The translations under genes and the position numbers were made by a program. From JBBDXI01 sp040902425 (GTDB lineage Bacteria; Planctomycetota; Phycisphaerae; Phycisphaerales; UBA1924): a stretch of DNA of 18,810 bases. This document shows, piece by piece, positions 5,415 through 11,681 of this stretch; the stretch's first letter is position 1, and each line of letters begins with the position of its first letter. The stretch is taken from assembly GCA_040902425.1 (NCBI GenBank), contig JBBDXI010000079.1, positions 1 to 18,810 of the forward strand, read 5' to 3'. Below the pieces are notes generated by a model. That model saw nothing but the letters and a program-made list of their open reading frames with translations, ran no database searches and was not told where the DNA came from.

Positions 5415-7064
5415 ATGCCCAACGCCCAGATACCGGTCCGCCGCGGCGGACGGGCCCCGCTCCTGATCGCTGCCGCCGGGCTCGGGCTCCTCGTGGCCCC
5501 GCCGGCGGCCATCGCCCAGGAGCTCAACGCGCGCGTCGAGGCGCTGATCGCCGGGTCCAAGCTCGGCGGCGCCGGCGTCGGCGTCAGCATCCTGGACCTT
5601 TCCTCCGGCCGCACGCTGGCGGACCACCGCGGCGAGGCCGCCCTCATCCCCGCTTCCAACATGAAGCTCCTGACCACGGGCGCGGCCCTGCTGGTCCTTG
5701 GGGAGGAGTTCGTCTTCCGGACCGAGCTGTTGGTCGATGGCGACCGGCTCATCGTCATGGGCAGCGGCGACCCGGCCCTGGCCGACCCCGTGATCCTCGA
5801 GCAGATGACCCCCCGCATGAGCGTGGAGGGCCTTGTCGAGGCCCTCGCCGGGGCCGTCAGGCAGGCGGGCGTCGAGCGCATCGGCCAGGTCATCGTCGAT
5901 GACCGCATCTTCGACCGCGAGTACGTCCACCCCTCCTGGCCCGCGGACCAGCTCGACAAGCACTACTGCGCCCAGGTTGCCGGGCTGAACTTCCACACCA
6001 ACGTGCTCTACGCGTTCCCCTCGCCATCGGGCGAGGGGGCGGGCCGCCCCCCCACCATCGCCCTGGAGCCGTTCGCCCCCTGGCTGGAGATCCAGAACCG
6101 CGCCCGCACGGTCGCCGAGGGGCGCAACTCCGTCTGGCTATCGCGGGAGCGCGGGACCAACCGCTTCACCCTCATGGGCGAGGTCCGCTTCCCCGCGAAG
6201 GTCCCCATCGACATCACGCTCCACGAGGTGCCCCTGCTGGTCGGGCAGCTCATCGCGGCCGAGCTGCCGCGCAGCGGGGTTGCCGTGGGCCCCGTGCCCG
6301 CCAAGGCCGACCGCGCCCGACTCGGGAGGGATGAGCTCCAGAGCGTCCTCCCGCTCGTCCGCCTGGCCGAGCCCGGCGAGTCGCTGAGCGGGCGGAGCGT
6401 GGCCGCGGTGACGACGCACATCCGCGATGTCCTGGAGCGGTGCAACAACGACTCGCAGAACCTCTACGCCGAGGCGCTCCTGAAGCGGCTGGGGCACGAC
6501 GTGACCGGGGAGCCCGGCTCGTGGACCAACGGGGCCTCGGTGGTCCGGATGACGATCAAGGAGCGCCTGGGGGCCGAGTACGCGGCGTCCACCGTCGTCG
6601 CCGACGGCTCGGGGATGAGCCGCGAGGACAAGGTCGCCCCCCGTACGCTGACGCGCTGGCTCGAGACGCTCCAGAAGGACCCGCGCTTCGGCGAGGCGTT
6701 CGTCGATTCCCTCGCCACCCCCGGCGATGGGACCCTCCGCAGCCGCTTCGGCGAGGCGAAGCTGCGGACGGTGCTGCGGGCCAAGAGCGGGAAGATCGAC
6801 CGCGTCCGGTGCCTCTCCGGTTACCTCACCGATCCGGCCAGCGGCCGGCGGGTTGCGTTCAGCGTCATGGTGAACGGTTTCGAGGAGAGGGATTTCCCCC
6901 AGGCGCTCAAACTCCACGAAGATGTGGTGGTCCTGATCGATCGGTGGCTGGCGGCGGGGTCCAAGGGCTCGACCCGGGTCGGGCAGGTCCAGCCCGCTTC
7001 CCAGCCTGCCAAGCGGGGGTCCCCCCGTTCAGAGCCCGTCCGGGCGGGCGCTCAGGGCCGGTAA
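5415..7064 (+). CDS. dacB: D-alanyl-D-alanine carboxypeptidase/endopeptidase, PBP4 (S13) family
   Basis: 549 residues with an N-terminal signal peptide (hydrophobic stretch about 14-33, likely cleavage AIA-QE at 34/35), so the protein acts in the periplasm. The penicillin-binding motifs are in order: SxxK as SNMK at 81-84 (nucleophile Ser81), SxN as SQN at 347-349, and KSG at 457-459 in place of the common KTG. The conserved DGSGMS is at 397-402. The long gap between SxxK and SxN is typical of the S13 family, which carries an inserted domain there. It trims the terminal D-Ala or cuts cross-links in peptidoglycan. The ATG at 5415 has GGGGAG at 5400-5405. A TACGGT box at 5332-5337 could be the -10. 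Two features are odd: a palindrome-encoded PSPSGEGAG stretch at 202-210, and a low-complexity C-terminal tail (about 516-549) that looks non-conserved. Confidence 0.93.
   Translation: MPNAQIPVRRGGRAPLLIAAAGLGLLVAPPAAIAQELNARVEALIAGSKLGGAGVGVSILDLSSGRTLADHRGEAALIPASNMKLLTTGAALLVLGEEFVFRTELLVDGDRLIVMGSGDPALADPVILEQMTPRMSVEGLVEALAGAVRQAGVERIGQVIVDDRIFDREYVHPSWPADQLDKHYCAQVAGLNFHTNVLYAFPSPSGEGAGRPPTIALEPFAPWLEIQNRARTVAEGRNSVWLSRERGTNRFTLMGEVRFPAKVPIDITLHEVPLLVGQLIAAELPRSGVAVGPVPAKADRARLGRDELQSVLPLVRLAEPGESLSGRSVAAVTTHIRDVLERCNNDSQNLYAEALLKRLGHDVTGEPGSWTNGASVVRMTIKERLGAEYAASTVVADGSGMSREDKVAPRTLTRWLETLQKDPRFGEAFVDSLATPGDGTLRSRFGEAKLRTVLRAKSGKIDRVRCLSGYLTDPASGRRVAFSVMVNGFEERDFPQALKLHEDVVVLIDRWLAAGSKGSTRVGQVQPASQPAKRGSPRSEPVRAGAQGR
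6017..6051. repeat. Double hairpin palindrome inside dacB
   Basis: Arms CCCCTCGCC (6017-6025) and GGCGAGGGG (6030-6038) are perfect, with a 4-base loop. They overlap a second palindrome centred on 6043 (6035-6051, 8-bp arms). It encodes PSPSGEGAGRPP within the S13 inserted domain. The hairpin pair in a coding region resembles a REP-like or in-frame palindromic element. Confidence 0.5.
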
Positions 7065-7122
7065 CACGGGCGACCTCGGTTCCCGTCCCACACTCGCGTC
7101 CGGTGGCGCCCCCCCTCTTCCC

Positions 7123-7128
7123 TACGAT
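7123..7128 (+). promoter_or_regulatory. -10-like TACGAT, 8 bases before an ATG; candidate leaderless start
   Basis: TACGAT ends 8 bases before the ATG at 7137 and no Shine-Dalgarno is present between them. A transcript starting at or beside the ATG would be leaderless. No convincing -35 is visible. Confidence 0.4.
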
Positions 7129-7136
7129 CGCGGGCC

Positions 7137-8174
7137 ATGCCCCCGGCCACCGCCAGAACACCGTTCCGCGAGTCTCTCCAGACCCCCATCAAGGACCTGG
7201 GGCTGACCATCGAGGGCACGCGCCTGGAGCCCATCATCAAGGCCTTCGAGGCCGAGCTCGGGCGGGCCGGGATCAAGCTCCGCCCCAAGTTCTACCTGAG
7301 CACGGAGTGGGGCGTCCCCTTCGGGACGGTCTCCATGGCCATCCCTTTCTACCTCGCGCGCCCGGACCTGACGGAGATCCACGCCGAGAAGATGGGCGTC
7401 GTGGAGGGGTTCAGCCAACCGGACATCCTCCGCTACCTCCGCCACGAGATGGGGCACATCGTCAACTACGCCTACCGACTCTACGAGCGCGAGGAGTGGG
7501 TGAACCTCTTCGGGTCCATCACCCAGCCGTACCTCGAGGAGTACCGCCCCTCCCCTTTCAGCCGCCGCTACGTCCGCCACCTCCCGGGCTGGTATGCGCA
7601 GAAGCATCCCGATGAGGACTGGGCCGAGACGTTCGCGGTCTGGATCACGCCCAAGCGGGATTGGAAGGCCGAGTACGCCGGGTGGCCCAGCGCCATGGCG
7701 AAGCTGGAGTACTGCGACCAGATCATGGCCGAGCTGCGGACCCGGGACCCTGAAGTCACGGCCTCGGACAGCGACGAGGATGTCGGGACGCTGCCCTACA
7801 CCCTCGACCAGTTCTACCAGCGCGAGAACCCCGCCGACGGCGAGATGCCCCCGGGCCTGGCCGGCGCCCTGCGGGCGATCTTCGAGGACCTGGGCGAGTC
7901 CGACGCCGCCGGGAACGGGTCATCCCAGGCGCCGCGGAGGCCGGCGGCGGCCCTGATCCGGCGGCTGGAGCGGGACCTGCTGGCCAACGTCTTCCGCTGG
8001 ACCGGGCACTTCCCGGAGCACACCCGCACGCTGGTGCGGCACCTGGCGGATTTGGCGGAGAAGCTGAACCAGGTCTACCCCGAGGACCGCGAGAAGGAGG
8101 CGTCGATGGCGGTCACCACGCTGGTGACGGCCCTCGCCATGAACCACGTCCACGGGGGGAGCTACCTGGCCTGA
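7137..8174 (+). CDS. Putative zincin-like metallopeptidase (HEMGH)
   Basis: 345 residues with no signal peptide or membrane segment, so probably cytoplasmic. The zinc signature HExxH is HEMGH at 103-107 (His103, Glu104, His107). Downstream HPDEDWAETFA (157-167) matches the second conserved block of the putative zinc-binding metallopeptidase group (similar to Peptidase_Mx), where a Glu or Asp supplies the third ligand. A charged linker (about 205-275) leads to a helical C-terminal domain (about 270-335). The gene starts 72 bases after dacB and ends 16 bases from the convergent ATP-grasp gene. Substrate is unknown. Peptidase and ATP-grasp ligase neighbours suggest turnover and synthesis of a peptide bond on a shared substrate, but that is inference. 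There is no Shine-Dalgarno; see the upstream TACGAT box. Confidence 0.78.
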   Translation: MPPATARTPFRESLQTPIKDLGLTIEGTRLEPIIKAFEAELGRAGIKLRPKFYLSTEWGVPFGTVSMAIPFYLARPDLTEIHAEKMGVVEGFSQPDILRYLRHEMGHIVNYAYRLYEREEWVNLFGSITQPYLEEYRPSPFSRRYVRHLPGWYAQKHPDEDWAETFAVWITPKRDWKAEYAGWPSAMAKLEYCDQIMAELRTRDPEVTASDSDEDVGTLPYTLDQFYQRENPADGEMPPGLAGALRAIFEDLGESDAAGNGSSQAPRRPAAALIRRLERDLLANVFRWTGHFPEHTRTLVRHLADLAEKLNQVYPEDREKEASMAVTTLVTALAMNHVHGGSYLA

Positions 8175-8203
8175 AAGACCGGGGCCTGAGCTACTTGGCT
8201 TGA
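8159..8203. repeat. Pair of 16-bp direct repeats at the convergent gene ends
   Basis: GAGCTACCTGGCCTGA (8159-8174) and GAGCTACTTGGCTTGA (8188-8203) differ at two positions and are offset by 29 bases. The first contains the stop of the zincin gene, the second the stop (minus strand) of the ATP-grasp gene. Confidence 0.6.
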
Positions 8204-9255
8204 TCGGCCGCCTGCGCCTGGGGGATGGGCGGGGGCGGCGGCGGCGTGAGGGGCGCCCGCTTGGGCCGCCGCATCTTCTTGTCCTTGTACCGGGCCATCG
8301 CCGTGTCCACGATCCGCAGGACGAGGTCGTGGTACTCGATCCCGGACGCCTTGGCGGCCATGGACAGCTCGCTCGACTTCTCCAGGTAGCAGTTGCCGTT
8401 GACCTCGATCACGTACACCTCGCCCGAATCGGTGAGGCGGATGTCCACGCGACCGTAGTCCCGCACCTCCAGCACCTTGCACGCCGCGCTCGCTGTCTGG
8501 CGAAGCTGGTCGTCCACATCCCCGGGCAGGTTCGCGATGACCGACTTGGTGCCCTTGTACCGGGCGCTGCTGCGGGTCCACTTGGCCGCGGCGTCGGCGA
8601 CGCGGGGCGAGCCCTCGGGCAGGCCGGAGAAATCGAGCTCGACGGGGGCGAGCGCGAGGCGGTCGCCGTTGTTCCCCAGGACGCTCACGTAGAACTCGCG
8701 CCCGTCGATGTACTCCTCGACGAGGGCGGCGTCATCCACCTTCTCGTGGATCGAGCGGACCTGCTTCACGAGGGAGGAGAAGTCCTTGACGATCGAGCGT
8801 TCGCTGATGCCGATCGAGGCGTCGGTCCGCAGGGGCTTGACGAACAGCGGCGGGCGGAGGTCGCCCAGGGAGTCCGGCGCGGCCCCGGGGGCGACGACCA
8901 TGTACCGGGGGTACTTGATCCCCTCGGAGGCGAGCAGTTTCTTCGTAATTGACTTGTCCTGCTGGAGATACAGCTCCCCCGCCCCCCCGCCGGTGTGGGG
9001 CAGGTCCAGCAGGTCCAGGAACCCCGCGACATCCACATCCCCGAAGTAGTCGCGGTTGAACATCTCCATCAGGTTGAAGACCAGGTCCGGGCGGGGGCGG
9101 GTCAGCCCATCCAGCAGCTTGTCGAGGTGGGAGTGGATGGCGAGGATCGAGGCGTCGTGGCCCGCGGCCCGCAGCTCCGCGGCCACCTGGTCCACAACGA
9201 CATCCCAGGTCTTGGATCGTTCGGACTCGAGATACGTGAGGACCGTGATGTTCAT
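8191..9255 (-). CDS. ATP-grasp ligase, D-alanine-D-alanine ligase-like, substrate unknown
   Basis: 354 residues. The ATP-grasp core is clear: LFVKPLRTDASIGI (137-150) matches the Ddl nucleotide-binding loop, LVEEYIDGREFYV (178-190) matches the LVEEFIEGRE block, and YGRVDIRL (267-274) with YVIEVNGNCYL (281-291) supplies the Mg-binding D271, E284 and N286. These enzymes form amide bonds through an acyl phosphate. Real Ddl enzymes have an N-terminal HGxxGEDG motif; here the equivalent region reads LMEMFNRDYFGDVDV (62-76) with no such His, so the substrate is probably not D-Ala-D-Ala. The C-terminal tail (327-354) is basic, then a PPPPPP run. The start is ATG at 9255; no clear Shine-Dalgarno is seen. 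A longer frame upstream has no family similarity. It converges with the zincin gene. A RimK-type or other peptide ligase is an alternative. Confidence 0.85.
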   Translation of the reverse strand: MNITVLTYLESERSKTWDVVVDQVAAELRAAGHDASILAIHSHLDKLLDGLTRPRPDLVFNLMEMFNRDYFGDVDVAGFLDLLDLPHTGGGAGELYLQQDKSITKKLLASEGIKYPRYMVVAPGAAPDSLGDLRPPLFVKPLRTDASIGISERSIVKDFSSLVKQVRSIHEKVDDAALVEEYIDGREFYVSVLGNNGDRLALAPVELDFSGLPEGSPRVADAAAKWTRSSARYKGTKSVIANLPGDVDDQLRQTASAACKVLEVRDYGRVDIRLTDSGEVYVIEVNGNCYLEKSSELSMAAKASGIEYHDLVLRIVDTAMARYKDKKMRRPKRAPLTPPPPPPIPQAQAADQAK

Positions 9256-9448
9256 GCGAACCCTGGGTGCGCCCGACCCGCGCGCCCGATTGACCCCCCG
9301 GCCAACCCCTTGCCCCCCTCCGGCCTCTCCGCGGCGCCTGTCCGTTGCGCCGGGCCCCACAACACTAAAGCGTCATCGGTCGCCGGAGGCAAGCACTTTC
9401 TTCGGCGTTCAGTCGCGGGCGCCGCGCGACACCATACCGCGCTTTCGC

Positions 9449-11650
9449 TCAAAGTCCAAGCTCATGCCAGCGCGAGTCGATCCGCGACCGCATCTCGGGC
9501 GACATGCGGATGATCGGCGGCCAGTCGCGCACGGGTTGGCCGTGGTGCTCATCACCCGGGAGCTTGGGGGTGGCATCGAAGGCGACGCGACGGCCGCAGA
9601 GGCTGAGGTGGCGGTCGCGGTCGGGGGCGGAGTTGGCGAGCCAGTGGAAGAGGAGGTCGGTGAGGTTGGCCGGGTCGGCGTCCGGCCCGACGATAACGGT
9701 CCAGCGCGGGAGCGCGATCTGCCCGGCGAGGCCGCCGAGGTCCTTGATGAGGCGGCGCCCATCGCCGTGACGGTCCTTGGAAGCGCGCACCAGGAGCCAC
9801 CAGCCCCCGAGCTCATCGGGGACCTGGGCGTCGAGAACGCCGGGAATCTGCTTGAGGCGTGCCTCGGCCGCCCGGGCCGGATCGCCGGTGACGGGGCCGA
9901 TGGGGCCGGCCGCGCACAACTCCGCGGCCAGCGGGTCCAGGGCCCGGTGGGTCTCGGCATCGCCCCGCTTGCGGGTGGCGTCGAGGCCCAGCTTGCCGCC
10001 CGCGCCCAGGAACGGGGCGGCGTGGTCGAGGATGTCCAGGGGCCCCCGGACCAGTTCGCTGTCGCGGGCCGGGAAGCAGTGCTCGCCGACGGCCCGGAGG
10101 ACGGCGGGCGTGTCGTGGACATCGACATCGTGGTCCACGACGACCACCGTCTTGGTCCAGGCCATCTGCCCGGCCCCCCAGACCGAGTGCATGACCCGGC
10201 GGGCCTGGAGGGGGTACTCCTTGCGGACCTTCACGAACGCGCAGTTGTGGAAGGCCCCGAACATGGGCAGGTCGTAATCGAGAATGTCGGGGATGATCGT
10301 GCGCAGGAGGGGCAGGAAGAGCCGCTCGGTCGCCTTCCCCAGGTAGTAGTCCTCCTGGGGCGGGAGGCCGACGATGGTCGTCGGGTAGATGGGGTCGCGG
10401 CGGTGGGTGATGGCGGTAACCGTCAGGATGGGGTAGCGGTCGGGGAGCGAGTAGAAGCCGGTGTGGTCGCCGAAGGGGCCCTCGAAGAGGGCGCCGGGGC
10501 CGAGCGGATGATGATGAGGTGATGACGTGATGGCGTGATGAGGTGAAGAGGCTCGGGGGTCGAAGCCGGGGTCGCCAGCCTCGTGGCTCACGAAGCCCTC
10601 GATCACGATCTCGGAGTTGGCGGGGACGTCGAGCGGGACGGTCTTGCAGCGGACCAGGGGGATGGGGCCGCGGTTGAGGAAGCCGGCGAGGAGGAGCTCG
10701 GTCATGCCGGGGGGCATGGGGGCGGTGGCGGCGTAGGGGAGGACGCTCTCGCCGCCGAGGGCGATGGCGACGGGCATCGGCTCGCCCCCCCCTCCCCAAC
10801 CACCCTTGGCCTTCCACGAGCGCCAGTGCCGCGCGCCGTCGTGGTGCATGTGCCAGTGCATGGCCATGGTCCGCTTGCCGAAGAGTTGCACGCGGTACAT
10901 GCCGACGTTGCGGCTCTGCGGGTTCGGGTTCCCCGCGTCGTCGGCGTGGATGGTGTGGATGCCGCCGAGGGTGATGTAGCGGCCGCCGTAGCTGCGGAGC
11001 CAGTCAGGGTCGGTCTCGACACCCGGGATGCCGTGGTTGATGCCGGGGGGGTAGCCGACCGAGGCGAGGTCGCCATCGAGGGGCCAGCACTTGATGAGGG
11101 GGAGGCGGGTGAGGTCTACCTGGTCGCCGGTGAGGACGACTTCCTGGCAGATGCCGGAGCGGACCCGCTTGGGGGGGAGCCTGGCGAGTTCCAGCAGCTC
11201 GGGGATCTTCTGGAGCTTGGCGAGGAGGGTGGGCGGGGGCTCGGGCTTGACGATCTTCCCGAGGCGCTCGGCGAGGGCCTCGAAGCCGTCGGGCTCGTGG
11301 GTAGGTCGGCCCACCGGGCCTACACTCGGCGACGGAATCGGCTCGGAGAGCCGACCTACCCGGGCGCACCCCAGGGCCATCTCCGTCCGCCGGTAGCTGC
11401 CGAAGGCGTTGATCAGGACGGGGATGTCGGAGCCCTCGACGTTCTCGAAGAGCAGGGCGTGGCCGCCGAGGTGGGCGTGGCGGGGGTCGTTGCGCCGGGC
11501 GGAGCGGCTGGGGAGGTGCGGGGCGGGGGACTTGCTGACGCGGTCGGCGATGGCGGCGATCTCGAGGATGGGCGAGACCCGGGCGGCGATGCGTTTCAGC
11601 TCGCCCTCGCGGTCGAGGGCGGCGACGAAGTCTCGGAGGGTCCCGTACAT
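9449..11650 (-). CDS. UbiD-family decarboxylase (possibly menaquinone biosynthesis)
   Basis: 733 residues, much longer than E. coli UbiD (about 500). The UbiD fold is recognisable from MYGTLRDFVAALDREGELKR, ALLFENVEGSDIPVLINAFG (66-85), VGYPPGINHGI (198-208), MHWHMHHDGARHW (264-276), VAIALGG (294-300) and EGPFGDHTGFYS (390-401). UbiD enzymes use prenylated FMN made by UbiX to decarboxylate aromatic or unsaturated acids. In many bacteria a UbiD homologue serves the futalosine menaquinone route, but no partner gene here proves that. Extra segments relative to the family are seen at about 42-62, 97-120 and 354-388, the last two containing repeats. A C-terminal region of about 200 residues ends in RVAFDATPKLPGD (688-700), a known motif of long UbiD homologues. 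The ATG at 11650 follows TACCCT by 8 bases and has no Shine-Dalgarno. Despite the inserts, the frame is intact. Confidence 0.9.
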   Translation of the reverse strand: MYGTLRDFVAALDREGELKRIAARVSPILEIAAIADRVSKSPAPHLPSRSARRNDPRHAHLGGHALLFENVEGSDIPVLINAFGSYRRTEMALGCARVGRLSEPIPSPSVGPVGRPTHEPDGFEALAERLGKIVKPEPPPTLLAKLQKIPELLELARLPPKRVRSGICQEVVLTGDQVDLTRLPLIKCWPLDGDLASVGYPPGINHGIPGVETDPDWLRSYGGRYITLGGIHTIHADDAGNPNPQSRNVGMYRVQLFGKRTMAMHWHMHHDGARHWRSWKAKGGWGGGGEPMPVAIALGGESVLPYAATAPMPPGMTELLLAGFLNRGPIPLVRCKTVPLDVPANSEIVIEGFVSHEAGDPGFDPRASSPHHAITSSPHHHPLGPGALFEGPFGDHTGFYSLPDRYPILTVTAITHRRDPIYPTTIVGLPPQEDYYLGKATERLFLPLLRTIIPDILDYDLPMFGAFHNCAFVKVRKEYPLQARRVMHSVWGAGQMAWTKTVVVVDHDVDVHDTPAVLRAVGEHCFPARDSELVRGPLDILDHAAPFLGAGGKLGLDATRKRGDAETHRALDPLAAELCAAGPIGPVTGDPARAAEARLKQIPGVLDAQVPDELGGWWLLVRASKDRHGDGRRLIKDLGGLAGQIALPRWTVIVGPDADPANLTDLLFHWLANSAPDRDRHLSLCGRRVAFDATPKLPGDEHHGQPVRDWPPIIRMSPEMRSRIDSRWHELGL
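10513..10544. repeat. 8-bp tandem repeat (consensus GATGNNGT) inside the UbiD gene
   Basis: Four contiguous units: GATGAGGT, GATGACGT, GATGGCGT, GATGAGGT, with degenerate half units on both sides (GATGAT before, GAAGAGGC after). On the coding strand they give the SSPHHAITSSPHHH run, right before the conserved EGPFGDHTG motif. Because 8 is not a multiple of 3, gain or loss of one unit would shift the frame. Confidence 0.75.
11299..11361. repeat. Inverted repeat with 12-bp perfect arms inside the UbiD gene
   Basis: GGGTAGGTCGGC (11299-11310) and GCCGACCTACCC (11350-11361) are perfect reverse complements around a 39-base spacer. The element codes for a segment (about residues 97-118) that interrupts the normal UbiD sequence between the NAFGSYRR region and the helix starting at DGFEALAERL. 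Confidence 0.7.
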
Positions 11651-11658
11651 TGGATGGC

Positions 11659-11664
11659 AGGGTA
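11659..11664 (-). promoter_or_regulatory. -10-like TACCCT, 8 bases before the UbiD ATG; candidate leaderless start
   Basis: Minus strand TACCCT (11664-11659) is followed by 8 bases and the ATG at 11650, with no Shine-Dalgarno in between. The UbiD and methyltransferase start codons are only 31 bases apart, so the control elements must overlap the coding ends. Confidence 0.35.
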
Positions 11665-11681
11665 CGGGAGGACGGGCGGCG

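Noticed and set aside
9256..9448. Small gene or promoter in the 193-base gap between the UbiD and ATP-grasp genes
   Set aside because: Short open frames here lack ribosome sites and similarity. A minus-strand TAGTGT has only a weak -35 at poor spacing, so nothing is supported.
9449..11650. UbiD gene as a frameshifted or degraded pseudogene because of its inserts
   Set aside because: The frame is continuous and the conserved motifs before and after the inserts are intact.
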